This document shows, one piece after another, positions 1-11,215 of a stretch of DNA of 64,000 nt. Positions within the stretch are counted from its first letter, which is position 1. Each line of letters starts with the position of its first letter. Both the position numbers and the translations under genes were made by a program. Source of the DNA: Cervus elaphus (taxonomy: Eukaryota > Chordata > Mammalia > Artiodactyla > Cervidae); contig NC_057841.1 in assembly GCF_910594005.1 (NCBI RefSeq), positions 11,455,001 to 11,519,000 of the forward strand. The letters are read 5' to 3'. The notes beneath the pieces were generated by a model that was not told where the DNA came from, made no database searches, and saw nothing but the letters and a program-made list of their open reading frames with translations.

Positions 1-386
1 AGGGAGTGATGGTGAGACACAGGTGACCCCTGCCCCCCAACCAGGGCACAAGCACTCACTCTTCCCCTCTTCTGGCTCCACGCTTCCACACTCAGAGTGT
101 CTGCTATACGTCAGCCCCTCTAACACCCCTGCCATCAAGACCCTATCCCCATCTCTCTGCTGCTCGGTCCTGACATCACATTCAGTCCAGTCACTTCTTT
201 CTTCCTGTTGCAGAAGTTTGTAGAAATGAACAAAGGGACAACAGGATGCTGGTAAACACCCTGTCACCCAAACAGACCCTAGTCCCTCATCTATGAGGTC
301 TGCCGGGGTCCACGGTCAAGTATGCCCATCAGGGCAGACGGCACCCAGGCGGCTGACCCGACCTCAGGCACAGAAGCTGGGAGGAG

Positions 387-437
387 ATGAACATGGCTGC
401 AGGAGCCAGAACCACCCGCAGCCACTCATCTCCAAAG
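387..437 (+). CDS. Candidate coding exon 1 of an unrecognised gene
   Basis: An in-frame ATG at 387 (second ATG at 393) opens 17 codons that end exactly at a consensus splice donor, AAG followed by GTAAGT at 438. The reading frame is closed upstream by TGA at 354. The exon may therefore start with 5' untranslated sequence, or it may be internal and begin after the AG at 366-367. A pyrimidine-rich acceptor (AG at 212-213) lies further upstream and could begin a 5' untranslated exon. The exon ends in phase 0, and the next candidate exon is open in the matching frame. The encoded peptide is rich in Ala, Arg, Thr and Ser and shows no domain. Gene identity is unknown. The call rests only on splice signals and frame continuity. 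Confidence 0.35.
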
Positions 438-546
438 GTAAGTGGACGGGCCCTGCGGGAGGAGCTTTGCCGATCAGCAGCCAAGAGGTGAGTCCTTGAA
501 AGCCAGAGAAACCGCCTCCCAGCCTCTGTCTTCTTCCTGCCCTGAG

Positions 547-721
547 GTGCTGGATTTGGACTTCTCAATGTTTGATAAATACTCCTCCTCAGATGCTGCC
601 CTAGCTGTCCCTGGAAGGGGATGGTTTTTACCGATGGGGTACACAGACCTTGAGGAGTTGCTTTCTCATCCTTTGAGGAGCATCTCGACAGAACCCTCCT
701 TTGCTGGAGAGGACAGTGAAG
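547..721 (+). CDS. Candidate coding exon 2 of the same unrecognised gene
   Basis: A pyrimidine-rich acceptor ending in AG at 545-546 precedes 175 bases open in the frame set by the exon ending at 437. The block ends at a consensus donor, GAAG followed by GTAAGA at 722. It gives 58 codons plus one base (phase 1). The peptide is acidic and serine-rich, with short hydrophobic clusters (DLDFSMFDKY near the start, DLEELL in the middle, EDSE at the end). This composition looks more like coding sequence than the surrounding repeats. The intron between the two exons would be only 109 bases. I do not recognise the family. The opposite strand is also open over most of this block, so orientation is inferred from the splice signals. 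Confidence 0.4.
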
Positions 722-749
722 GTAAGACAAAGCCCTGAGCTGCATGAAC

Positions 750-2095
750 GCCCTCACTGGGAGATAGCTAACTAATCACTCACCGCATCCCTGTATTCCT
801 TCAACAAACATTCATTTTAAGAAACAGAATCAGTGTCCCTAGGGTTGGAAGTTTCTCGTCATTGCAGAGATCTATGTCCCAGCTTCTGTGGCCCTGCAGA
901 ACACTTTCCCCACCTGCCTTAAGACTCCGAGCACACTGGAATGACTGGTTTACTTACAGGAGGCTGGAAGCTTCCCAAGAACAAGGACGTCGTGTCCTCA
1001 GTGTTCTTTGCCCAGAGCCTGGCACGTGGTAGGAGCCAAGAAGCACAGAAGAAGGCTGCTGGGCAGTAGGACCTATGGGTCCAGGAATACGGGCGGGCTG
1101 AGGGCCATGCCCCACTCTGCTCTCCACTGCCAATGACATTTCCCGAAACCTTTCACCGCTCGGGCTCCAGCGAGCGATTTGTAAAAGACAAAGATGAGTG
1201 GGCACTTTTCCAAGACACTTTTAATACTAAATGCTTACAAATTTAGCTCAAACTTCTACCAGGGATGACACTAATATCTACTAAAAGAAAATATTGTTCA
1301 AATCCCAGTAAGAAAATAGATAGTGTCAACTGAGTTGAAAATAAATCCTTTTATCCTCAACTTTATGTGATTTTCAGAATTGTGCTGCCTCTCGCTGACC
1401 AGAAATGACATGCGAGGGAAAAGAATGAGGCTGCCTGTAATTCCTCAATCGGCCAACCCTTTGTGGTCTAAAACACTGCTGCTCCTTTCTCACACTCTAA
1501 AGGAAAAACCAAGGGCTGAAATCCATGGATATCTTTTAATCAGCTTTTATTTTTACGTGCCCAGGCAAAACAACCAGATGAACCTCATCCTTTGTGTTTA
1601 ACAAAAGACTCAACCCAGAAGTCAAATTTTAATATTTAATGAATGTCAGCTGAAATATTTCATTTGCCATTTTATATAAACATATTTCTATAATTCTTTC
1701 AACATGATGAATTTCAAATTGTAAATAACCCTGAAGGAGTCAACACCCATGGTGTTCTGTTAAATGGCCCCTAGCCCCTGGAATTAAAAAAAAAAAAAAA
1801 AGGCCTGGCTTTTAGCATGTGCTGATTTTCATTGTACAAATACTTCCAAAATGGTCAATTTCAATAATAATAATTTAACAACTGGCTCACAAAATTCCCA
1901 GATATTTAAGAACTGGCTTTCCTGATCTGGTAGTAGAAGACTCCAGCACACCACTGGAACACTCAGATTATGCAAAAAATGTATCCATCACTGCCCTGAG
2001 CCTCTGCTCTAAAATGTTGTTACAGAGAGTATAGCCCCTGAACCAATGGCACTGGCAGAATCTCAGACAGGTGCTGGGAATCTTCAGTGTTCCTG
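750..2095. other. Non-coding stretch, mostly unique sequence
   Basis: There is no gene or strong repeat here. A short segment near 1005-1045 resembles the end of an old MIR or L2 element (the motif around 'gcctggcacgtggtagg'). A run of 17 adenines sits near 1785-1801. The remainder is AT-rich with stops in all frames. Confidence 0.5.
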
Positions 2096-2099
2096 GTAC

Positions 2100-2390
2100 G
2101 CCACCTTTGTCAATGAAGCTTTATTAGAATAAACCATGTCCATTTGTTTACAAATGGTCTATAACTCTTTTCGCACTGCAATAGCAGAGATAAGCAGAAA
2201 TCTTATGGTCCACAAAGCCTAAACTAGTTACCGTTTGGCATTTCATCAAGAATCCATCTCCCAGCTATGAGTCTGTTGGATATGCAGACGCTCAGGCCCC
2301 ACCCCAGACTGTCTAACAGGATCTCCAGTTTACGAGGTGCTCAGACAGTTCTCATGGAAATTCAAGTGTGAAAAGCCGTGGTCCAGAACA
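2100..2390 (+). mobile_element. Decayed hAT-type (MER family) DNA transposon fragments
   Basis: The first part (about 2110-2260) matches the familiar mammalian non-autonomous DNA transposon that reads 'tttattrgaa...catttgtttac...gcagag...ccacaaagcctaaa'. The second part (about 2289-2385) resembles MER5A, with 'caggccccaccccagact' and a 'gtggtcc' end. Both are diverged and have no coding capacity. Confidence 0.45.
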
Positions 2391-4075
2391 TGCCTAGGTG
2401 GGAGGGGCACAGGAGGACCTGTAGATCAGAAGTGTGTGTATCACGACAGGCTTCCACTGGACAAACAGCCAGAAGGGGCTTTACCTTCAGGCAGACGCTG
2501 TGAGGAATAGCTAAGGAGACTGTAGGGAACTGTCAGGGTCAGTTCAAAGCTGGAGGGAGAGCCCTCAGGAAAAGCAGGAAGGGACACTTGGGCACAGAAC
2601 TGAATGAAGTTCCTATCCAGGGGCAGAATTTCCTCTTCCTCAGGGGATCCTCAACTCTACTCCTAACCCCCTTCTACTCACTGAATTCCCTCTGATTATC
2701 TAGAATATTCTTTATTTAAATCAACTGATCACAGACTTTAATCACATCTGCAACACACCTTCACGGCAAAACCAAGATCATGGAATAACTGTTAGCCAAA
2801 CTAATACACAGAATGGGCATCACAGCAGAGTAGAAATATTAATATCTGAGTGAAAGGAAGGTGATAGACGTGATACACCAGAAAACAAATGCAACATGAA
2901 TTACCTAGTTCAGTATCTCCAGTTCCTAATACTGCGGAGGGGTAGACATGACCCTATGAGTTTCGAGTAGTAAAGGCAATTCTGATATCACAAAAATGAT
3001 TTGTGATATAATATTCTATAAACTCCAATAAACCTCGGTAAAACCATCTTAAGAAGTTAGGTGGTAAAAAAAAATTAGGAAATCCAGCCCATGAAACCTC
3101 TCTGGTCTCCAAAAGAATAATTTTTACATAATAATGAGTGATATCAATGAGCTCTCCCCACTGGATCTTAATGTAATATAAAATATGGTTTATTCAAAGA
3201 TGAACCTGGTAGCTGTTAAATCTGAGGGATTATTTTTGGACTCAATAATCAAAAATATTTTTGAACTTCTAAAGGCCAAAAAAAAAAAACCCACAAAATA
3301 TTTTTTTTTTTTAGTTGAGTTAAAATGATAAAGGTTTCCAATTGTAATGAGATGCTAGTCTCAACTCTTTAGATTTCTCCTGGGGTCTTTGCTTGCCAAA
3401 GACAGCATAATATTTTCTCATTATTAGCTCTTCAGCAGAAAAGAAGCCAGATATCATGTCCTTTTCCACCTCACTGAGGAAAAGGCATTTTGAACCAGCA
3501 ATTTAGAGCGCCAGAATGAAGGGGAGATGACTACAGAATTCACAGTGATGCATAATTATTCCAGGGAAAGAGATGGGCTGTGAATATATCTGTTGATTCT
3601 GCTTCAAGAGCAGTTCTCCTGAGAAATCTGATTTAACAAGAGGGAAGCTAACCAAACAAGTCTGTTGTGGAACACAGACACCTTATTTCTTTATTGTGTC
3701 ATGGTGCTCTTAGAGAATATTTGTGTGACCACCAAAAAGAGATATCAGACAGCCTAGGGTATTTTGAGGCTTCAATCATCTTACTACATCAAAGTCTATG
3801 GTAATCTCTATATTTTAATATAAAAAAAATCTATGTAGATCGAAAGACAATGACTATTTTAATATAAAAGTTTGACCTCTGGGAACATCCCACATTCACC
3901 CTGAGACACAGCGTTAAGTGCTGACCTGTGAGTCAAGCTCCCTAAAAGGAATCTGAGGGACCAGAACAGGGATTGTCAACCACCTGAAGGACAGACTTTG
4001 CCAGGGCGCTTTGTAGAACAAGAACATCCGTGCTGGCTTGCAAGCCCAAGGATCCAAGCAGTGGGGCCCACGGGT
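2391..4075. other. Non-coding AT-rich stretch
   Basis: No gene is visible. An A-run followed by a T-run lies at about 3279-3312. The sequence around 2690-2800 resembles an old dispersed mammalian repeat that I cannot name with confidence. Confidence 0.5.
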
Positions 4076-4078
4076 GGT

Positions 4079-4288
4079 GGTGTTTAGTCGCTGAGCCGTG
4101 TCCGACTCTTTTGCAACCCCATGAACGTAGTAGCCTGCCAGGTTATTCTGTCCATGGGATTTCCCTGGCAAGAATACTGAAGTGGGTTGCCATTTCCTTC
4201 TCCAGGGGATCTTCCCGACCCAGGGAAGGAACCCACATCTCTTGCGTCATCAGGCAGATTCTCTGCCACTGAAGCATCTGGGATGCCT
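4079..4288 (-). mobile_element. Bov-tA SINE, reverse orientation
   Basis: The reverse complement shows the Bov-A body ('ccagtattcttgcc', 'gagtcggacacggctc') and a degraded tRNA-like head. Typical markers on the plus strand are 'tgtccgactctt', 'ggcaagaatactg' and 'tccaggggatcttcccgaccc'. It is diverged and non-coding. Confidence 0.9.
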
Positions 4289-4739
4289 GGAGCCCAGGGG
4301 TAGGGAAATTGAAAAGCTCATCAGCTGATTTCAAGGGACAGTTGGGGTGGAGAAATAGCAAGCAGGCAGGCAGAATTCAGAAAACAGCCTGAAAAATATG
4401 GGAGGCTCCATTGTACCTGAGGCCTGTTGCTTTTCACAGGGAGTAACAGAAATTGCGACTGTTGGTTGGCTGAGCATTTGGAGCAGGCAGGGTCTGGAGG
4501 AGAAGCTGGGCTCCAGGGGCGTGTTGTTTATGAGCTTTGCCTCCAGGACACTCAGGGCCCCTTTCCTGTGTGGCCACCGCTGCCCAGCTTCTCAGGCCTG
4601 AACTTCCCCATTCCATTCGATTTCCTTCTCAGTAACTGCAGGGCTTTTTAAAAGATGTGAATATAAATCACAACTCACATTCCTCTCACTTCAAATTCTG
4701 CTGGGTCTCCATTGTTCTCCAAACACCAGGGGTTTTAAC

Positions 4740-5360
4740 CTAACACAGCACTTTTCTGGATGGAGCCGGAGCTCCCAGGCCACCCTCTCTCTCCCTCCAG
4801 CCGCATGGACTTTCTCTCCTTTCCTCAAATCCACCCGCCGCACCTCCCGTCCCAGGGTCTTCAAAAATGCTAACTTCCCTTCTGTAAGCTCTCGTGTACT
4901 AAACCTTGTTCAAGTCTTTGGTCAAGAGTTCATTCCTGGGGGAAGACTTCACTCAGCCTCTGTACTTTTATAGCACTTTGAAAAGTGAAAGTGAAATCGC
5001 TCAGTTGCATCCGACTCTTTGCGACCCCATGGACTGTAGCCTACCAGGCTCCACTGTCCATGGGATTCTCCAGGCAAGATTACTGGAGTGGGTTACCATT
5101 TCCTTCTCCAGGGGATCTTCCCGACCCAGGGATCAAACCCAGGTCTCCCGCATTGGAGGCAGACGCGCTTTAACCTCTGAGCCACCCGGGAAGCCCAAAC
5201 AGCTCACAAATATCTATTTATTAGAGTGATTTTCTCCTGCCACATCTCAAGTCTCATGAGAGCAGCAGGAATGTTCCTTCTGATCTGGCTTCCCCTCAAC
5301 ATTCAGCACACAGGACTTTGCCCCCAGTAGATGTACTGGATGAATATTTTTCGTATTGCA
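4740..5360 (+). repeat. L2 LINE 3' fragment, interrupted by a SINE
   Basis: Sequence at about 4850-4980 and 5197-5360 has the look of the ancient L2 3' region, including 'caagtctcatgagagcag', then 'cattcagcacacaggactttg', and a 'tgaatatt' end. A younger Bov-tA SINE occupies 4982-5196. Divergence is high, so family assignment is tentative. Confidence 0.4.
4982..5196 (-). mobile_element. Bov-tA SINE, reverse orientation, near full length
   Basis: On the plus strand it runs from 'aaagtgaaagtgaaatcgctcag' to the complement of the tRNA head, ending 'gagccacccgggaagccc'. The tRNA-like B-box region (complement of 'gggtttgatccc') is recognisable. It is inserted into an older L2 fragment. Confidence 0.93.
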
Positions 5361-5459
5361 CGTGACAATATACATCAAGTGCTCAGCCCCTGTAGAAATT
5401 CAAGAATTTCATCTACCATAATTTAAGAACAAGGCAGTATGTTCTACTGACGGTATGTG

Positions 5460-5695
5460 AAGATCTATTTTAAAACTGCTATATTTAAAATAGAAACCAA
5501 CAAGCACATACTGTGTAGCACGGGGAACTCTGCTCAAGGCTAGGTAGTGTCTGGATGGGAGGGGAGTTTGGGGGAGAATGGATACATGTGTGTGGATGGC
5601 TGAGTCCCTTCACTATTCACCTGAAACTATCACAACATTGTTAATCGGCTATATGCCAATATGAAATAAAAAGTTTAAAAAACATGGAATATACA
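5460..5695 (+). mobile_element. L1 LINE 3' end
   Basis: This matches the ruminant L1 3' terminus: 'gtgtagcacggggaactctgctcaa', then 'gtgtggatggctgagtccctt' and 'cacctgaaactatcacaacattgttaatcggctatatgcc', ending in an A-rich 'aataaaaagtttaaaaaa' tail. It is 5'-truncated and non-coding. Confidence 0.85.
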
Positions 5696-5791
5696 GAATC
5701 GATCTGTACCCCAATTAACAAATATCTGTATCTTGGCTACCATCCAAAGTAAATATCACAGGTATTATAAATTTTTATTTGGAAAAAAATA

Positions 5792-5828
5792 GCCGTGATC
5801 GTATAGTGGTTAGTACTCTGCGTTGTGG
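5792..5828 (+). pseudogene. tRNA-His(GTG) 5'-half retropseudogene
   Basis: The 37 bases match the 5' half of mammalian tRNA-His(GTG) base for base, as far as I recall the tRNA. They begin with GCCGTGATC at the exact mature 5' end and stop in the anticodon loop just after the GTG anticodon (tRNA position 37). The 3' half, T arm and acceptor 3' strand are absent, so no tRNA can fold. The copy is flanked by an 11-base direct repeat, GGAAAAAAATA, at 5781-5791 and 5827-5837 (the GG is shared with the tRNA end). A longer 14-base repeat, ATTTTTATTTGGAA, lies further out at 5771-5784 and 5843-5856. This fits LINE-mediated insertion of a truncated or cleaved tRNA, the 'tailless retropseudogene' class. 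Confidence 0.88.
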
Positions 5829-5904
5829 AAAAAAATAAATACATTTTTATTTGGAACAGTATTGGCGATTGTTGGAAAATCCTAAGGGGACAAATACAAA
5901 ATCA

Positions 5905-6140
5905 CAGGTAGGGGAGGGATGGTTTGGAGTTTGGGATTAGCAGATGCAAACAATTGTATACAGGATGTATAAACAACAAGGTCCTACTGTATATAGCACA
6001 GGGGACTATATTCAGTATCTTGTGATTAAACCATAAGGAAAAAGAATGTAGCTATGTATAAATGAATCAGTAGAAATTAACACAACACTGTAAATCAGGC
6101 ATACTTCAGTAATATTTTTTTTTAATTCTTTAAATAAAAA
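5905..6140 (+). mobile_element. L1 LINE 3' end
   Basis: Diagnostic L1 3' text is present: 'gtttgggattagcagatgcaaac', then 'ggatgtataaacaacaaggtcctactgtatatagcacaggg' and 'gaaattaacacaacactgtaaatca', followed by a T/A-rich tail. It is 5'-truncated with no open reading frame of note. Confidence 0.88.
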
Positions 6141-6559
6141 TAAAGTTTCTACTTCCTCAAAGGCTTTTACTCTAGATCTCATTCTTTTATACACATTGCT
6201 GGGTAGCACAAGGCTTTTCTATGCAAAATCAAAAGAGCGCCTAAAATAAAACAGTCTTATGAGATTTACGTTTGCAGGGCTGGGCTGTCAGGTTCTGCAC
6301 TCGATCGTTAAGAAGAGAAGAGAGAACTCATCTCTGGTCACACTGTCTATGAACCTCTGAAGGATCTGGTTAAAGATGAGAAGAATGCATTTATGAGCAG
6401 AAAACTCTGAACTAGCAATGGAGTCCAGATTTTTTTCTACGGAAGGGGATGTCCACTCCCACTGTGTAGCATGAGGTGCTGTCGGTGATACATCCGCTTT
6501 CAGATAAACCTGCCCTGTAACAGGAAGACTCCCAGACAGAGAGAGTGAACCTGCGGCTG

Positions 6560-6655
6560 CCACAGGGGAGGGGGTGGGGGGGAGGGACTGGGAGTCTGGG
6601 ATTAGCAGATGCAATCTTAGACTATACATAGAATGGATAAACAACAAGGTCCCAT
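6560..6655 (+). mobile_element. Short L1 3'-end fragment
   Basis: This repeats the same L1 segment as the previous copy ('gggagtctgggattagcagatgc...atggataaacaacaaggtccc') over about 95 bases, then breaks off. The intervening 6140-6560 is non-coding and unassigned. Confidence 0.75.
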
Positions 6656-7406
6656 TTGTTTTTATTTCCCTCTCATAAGTAAAGGGGCTGGCTGAATGCT
6701 ATGAGTTGCTCAGATGTTTCATTTTAGAGGGGTAACCTTTTCCCATCAATGACTAGGCATCAACTGGAGAAAGGACGTGTGAAGAAAAAGTGAGCTATTT
6801 TATTTTATCACCTTCCTGGTTGACCCAGACTCATGTTCTCAGTTGTATTCCTTGAGTAAATGAATCTGTTGACCAATCAGCTCGAACAGAAACTTTGTTT
6901 AGGCGAAGCTACCTGGTGAATACTGCTTTTGTTTCTGGAGGAAAATGGTACATTGCAGAGGCCATGTGATTAAAAAGAAAAAAAATCGATTTAAAAATAT
7001 ATTGATTTTTAAAAGTCAGTGACTTTTAAAATACATTATTCAATGTCAAAGTTTTTTTTAAAAAACAGTAGCTGTATATATGCATACTCACATAATCATG
7101 AATCATAAAGTGGAAATTGTACAAGAGGTTAATTCTTTGTTTATATTTCCCCTTTTATGGGAATGTATCATCTATGTGATCGCTATATTTCAAAGCACGG
7201 CAAATTTAGGGTATGTCAAAGAGCACCGGAGCCAACTTGAAAGGCTGCTAATGACCAGATCTGAACCAATTAGAACAAAAATGGTAGTAACAGATTATAC
7301 CCCACAGAACAGAACAAGACACCAGAAGAGTAAACTGACATAACAATTCAATAAACCAACAGGGAGAGAAGAACTCTTTCCTGTAATTCCAACTAACGAA
7401 TGTATA
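6656..7406. other. Non-coding AT-rich stretch
   Basis: No gene or confident repeat was seen. It contains several A/T homopolymer runs and a (TTTTAAAA)-like palindromic area near 6975-7060. Confidence 0.45.
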
Positions 7407-7414
7407 AAGAACAA

Positions 7415-7715
7415 TGAAAGAAAAGTGAAAGTCACTCAGTCGTGTCAGACTCTTTGTGACCCCACGGAATTCTCCAGGCCAGAATACTGGACTGGGTAGC
7501 CTTTCCCTTCTCCAGGGGATCTTCCCAACCCAGGGATCAAATCCAGTTCTCCCACATTGCAGGTGGATTCTTTACCACCTGAGCCACAAGGGAAGCCCAA
7601 GAATACTTGTGTGGGTAGCCTACCTTGTCCAGTGGATCTTTCCAACCCAGGAATTGAACCGGGGTCTCCTGCACTGCAGGTAGATTCTTTACCAACTGAA
7701 CCACCAGGGAAGCCC
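7415..7715 (-). mobile_element. Dimeric Bov-tA SINE (two tRNA-type heads), reverse
   Basis: A normal reverse Bov-tA (7420-7599) is followed directly by a second copy of the tRNA-derived head plus adjoining body (about 7600-7715). Both end in the complement of the SINE start, 'gggaagccca'. Eight-base direct repeats AAGAACAA at 7407-7414 and 7719-7726 look like the target-site duplication. The dimeric form is a known Bov-tA subfamily arrangement. Confidence 0.88.
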
Positions 7716-7726
7716 ATTAAGAACAA

Positions 7727-8344
7727 GTTTATCATTTCTCTTTGTAATCAATAAATAGCTTATGAAGATGTTCTTTGAGACCAGGTAAATGCCCTGGTTT
7801 TCAGTATAATTTAGCTACATACTGTATCACTTGGCTGTTGCCAAACAATGATTTTTAAAAAGAGAAATGATAAACTTGCAGCAGACAATACCTTAACCAA
7901 GAGATTCAAGTTAACGTCACTATTAACTATGAACAACAGGAGACATCGTCACATGGGTGTCCTGATATGAGACATTGAGAGGCACACAGGCTCATTTTGC
8001 TGTATTCTTGCTAAGAATGTGCAACATGAATTTAACCATAATGCAACATCATAACCAAATGCAGGACCAGTCTAACAAATAACCAGGCCAGTACTTTTCA
8101 AAACTCTGAAGGACCTAAAGCATGAAGACTGAGGAATTATTGAAGAATAAAATGTATCAAGGAGGCATGAAAATGAAACATAATCCATGATATTAGTTTT
8201 GATTCTGGACCAGAAAGAGAATATTACTGACAATTGGCAAAATTTGAACAAGTCCTACAACTTAAATACACTTTATCAAGTTATGTTTTTTAAAAAAATA
8301 TATTAGCATTTTGTACATTGATGAAATTTACATATTGATTATCT
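7727..8344. other. Non-coding stretch, nothing recognised
   Basis: AT-rich, stops in all frames, no clear repeat. Confidence 0.4.
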
Positions 8345-8556
8345 GGGTTTCCCAGGTGGCAGTGGTAAAGAATCCACCTGCCAATGGAGAAGACACAGAA
8401 GATATGGATTTGATCCCTGGGTCTGGAAGGTTTCCTGGAGGAGGAAATGGCAACCCACTCCAGTATTCTTTCCTGGAGAGTCCCATGGACAGAGGAGCCT
8501 GGTGGACTACAGTCCATGGGGTTGCAAAGAGCTGGGCATGACTGAGCATGCACATA
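8345..8556 (+). mobile_element. Bov-tA SINE, forward
   Basis: It starts 'gggtttcccaggtggcag' (tRNA-derived head), keeps a B-box-like 'ggatttgatccctggg', and has the Bov-A body ('ggcaacccactccagtattc', 'cagtccatggggttgcaaag'). It ends in 'gactgagcatgcacata'. Confidence 0.93.
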
Positions 8557-8975
8557 CATTCTGGTCCCACAAGCCACTAAAGAAATGTGAATGGCACTAT
8601 AGTTTGACAATTCAGAACAAAAAGGAGAAGAAATTTGATTTTAGGAGACACGTTAAGGTGAATATTTTCTTCAGAATGTCTTTTAAAACATGAGATTCTT
8701 AACTATTAATTGAGGCTTTAACCTAATTCTCCTTAGTGTTCAGTGTCCTTTCAATCCTCTCTCTAGTCTGAAATATTTCTGATTTCCTGTGGGGAGCATT
8801 AACTAGGAAGCTTTTTACTCCAGAACAAGCAGTACGTAGTTAGGAAGTCTCACCTAAATATTGCATGAACATTAAAGAAATTGTGGTTCTTCAGGAAAAA
8901 TATATGCATGTTTGGATACTTGGTCAAGAATTAGGATGTCCACCAACAGTGCAGAATTCCATTATTTTACCACCT

Positions 8976-9400
8976 CACGGATGTGAGAGCTGAACCGTAA
9001 AGAAGGCTGAGCACCGAAGAATTGATGCTTTTGAACTGTGGTGCTGGAGAAGACTCTTGAAAGTCCCATGGACAACAAGGAGATGAAACCAGTCAATCCT
9101 GAAGGACATCAGCCCTGATTATTTATGGGAAGGACTGATATTGAAGCTTCAATACTTTGGCCACCTGATGCAAAGAGTCAACTCATTGGAAAAGATCCTG
9201 ATGCTGGAAAAGATTGAGGGCAAGAGGAGAAGGGGGCGACAGAGGATGAGATGATTGGATATCATCACTGACTCAGTGGACACGTGTTTGACCAAACTTC
9301 AGGAAATAATGAAGTACAGGGAAACTTGGCATGCTGCAGTTCATGGGGTCACAAAGAGTTGGACATGCCTGACTCTGAACTGAACTGAACTGAACTGAAC
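8976..9400 (+). mobile_element. BovB LINE 3' end
   Basis: This is an RTE-type BovB 3' region beginning near 'cacggatgtgagagctg' (end of the reverse-transcriptase ORF) and finishing in the hallmark pentamer tail '(ctgaa)n' at 9375-9400. It carries many substitutions and stops, so no product is expected. Confidence 0.93.
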
Positions 9401-9889
9401 ACCACCACCACCTTACAACAGCTAAGCAGATAGCAGGGCATTTCCATTAATCCAAAAGAACTCATGACCGAAAGAATTGAATATAATACTAATCTTAACT
9501 GTGAAGATGTAAAAATTTAACAGTGTTTATTACAGGAGAGCTATGGGTTCTGTGTTGTTTGGTCTGAAGAAGCCTTCTATCCTCCTTTAAGTCAGTCTTT
9601 TTTTTTTTTAACAGATATACATAAATAGGTTCATTTACACTTGATCTTTTTCAGAGCTGCAGCTTATCAAACTTCAGGTATGAGAATATACATATGCAGT
9701 CACGCATTCACTAGCATGATCTACAAACACAGTAGTTAGTCAGATGAGACAAATACAATAGTGTTGATTTAATTTTCATTTCATCAAGCCATACTTCTTG
9801 GTAATCAGCCATCTGTAGGTCCATACTGTAGTGATGTTCCTACATATCCAAGGCAGTTGGCATTGGCTCAGTGAATCTCAAGGGTTCTG

Positions 9890-10090
9890 ATTCTAGAATC
9901 AGGGTTCTTAGCTTGAAATCCCAGCTTCACATCTTACTAGCTCTTTGACCTTGGATAAGTTACTCAAACTTTCTAAATCACAATTGTCTCACCTCTCAGA
10001 AAAAAAAAAAAGGCTAAATAAATAATTGTACCAGCCACTTAAGGCTGTTGTGATAATAAACTGAAATAATACATACCCAATGTTCATCAA
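9890..10090 (+). repeat. MIR SINE, forward
   Basis: The sequence 'cttactagctctttgaccttggataagttactcaaac' followed by 'ctgttgtgataataaactgaaataatacatac' matches the MIR core and 3' region. An A-run at about 10001-10012 interrupts it. It is ancient and diverged. Confidence 0.65.
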
Positions 10091-10271
10091 AAGACCATGG
10101 TAAATTTCATAAAATACTAACTACTATGTATTACGAGGGATGATCCTAAAACTGAGTGAGATCCTGAAAGATATTCACATATCTAAAAGCTGTAGAGTCT
10201 CCACGTCTGCCATAGCATATGACACTTGATAGCCCTTCTGTATCAATCTATTCTTAAAACTGAATTTAATG

Positions 10272-10640
10272 TATTTAACTGTGGTATGGAGAAGACTCTT
10301 GAGAGCCCCTTGGACTTCAAGGAGATCCAACCAGTCCATCCTAAAGGAGATCAGTCCTGGGTGTTCATTGGAAGGACTGATGCTGAAGCTGAAACTCCAA
10401 TACTTTGGCCACCTGTTGCTAAGAGCTGAGTCATTGGAAAAGACCCTGATGCTGGGAAAGATTGAGGGCAGAAGGAGAAGGGGACGACAGAGGATAAGAT
10501 GGTTGGATGGCATCACCAACTCAATGGACATGAGTTTGGGTGGACTCCGGTAGTTGGTGATGGACAGGGAGGCCTGGCGTTCTGTGGTTCATGGGGTTGC
10601 AAAGAGTCAGACACAACTGAGTGACTGAACTGAACTGAAT
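10272..10640 (+). mobile_element. BovB LINE 3' end
   Basis: A 5'-truncated BovB reading 'ggagaagactcttgagag', 'aaaggagatcagtcctgggtg' and 'ctgaaactccaatactttggcc', ending in 'gactgaactgaactgaat'. A stretch that would encode the C-terminal tail of the LINE protein stays open but has no catalytic domain. Confidence 0.93.
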
Positions 10641-10959
10641 GCACAAATAAGAAAATCAGTCCAAATGAAGAATACCATGAGAAGATTCTTCATGAAACTA
10701 TAAAAACTAAAATAAAATACCTCATATTTTGGACAAGATAAAATGGGAGAGTCCTTCTAATAGAAACCAAAGTCCATTTTAACCATGAGCAGTGCAGTGT
10801 GCATGTCCACTTAATATGCAGCCCTTACTGTGATGCTCTATAAAAAGCATGGAAGAGAATAAGGGGGGAAAAAAAAGCACTAATCCATATTATTCAAAAG
10901 AAATAGGCAACACACACATAACTCATAATCCACATTTCCATTCTTTGAATTCTCATGGC

Positions 10960-11215
10960 CTTCGAGAAACTGGCCCCAATCACACTGCTCATACGCTTTG
11001 GAAACCTATGATCGCTGTAACATTTTTGGTCATCTTTGTCAAGCTACAATCCCTGTTCAATAAATGTTTGATAACCATTGAATGAATGGATGCCAATTCC
11101 TGAATGAAAACTAAAGGTTTTCTAATATAAACACCTCCCATTTCAGAGATGAGAAAACTGAGGCCAATGAATTATCTATAAGATCACAGAGGATAAAAAG
11201 TAAGTCATGCAAAAT
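10960..11215. repeat. Old L2/MIR-type fragments
   Basis: About 10960-11095 ends with 'caataaatgtttgataaccattgaatgaatgga', typical of an L2/MIR 3' end. About 11135-11215 ('catttcagagatgagaaaactgaggcc') is the MIR core in reverse orientation. Both are highly diverged. Confidence 0.5.

Noticed and set aside
329..757. 142-codon reverse-strand ORF
   Set aside because: It mirrors the plus-strand candidate exons. The strong splice donors are on the plus strand, and the reverse frame has no supporting signals.
7415..7715. Possible novel duplicated SINE
   Set aside because: A Bov-tA with two tRNA-type heads is an already familiar subfamily arrangement, so it is annotated but not claimed as new.
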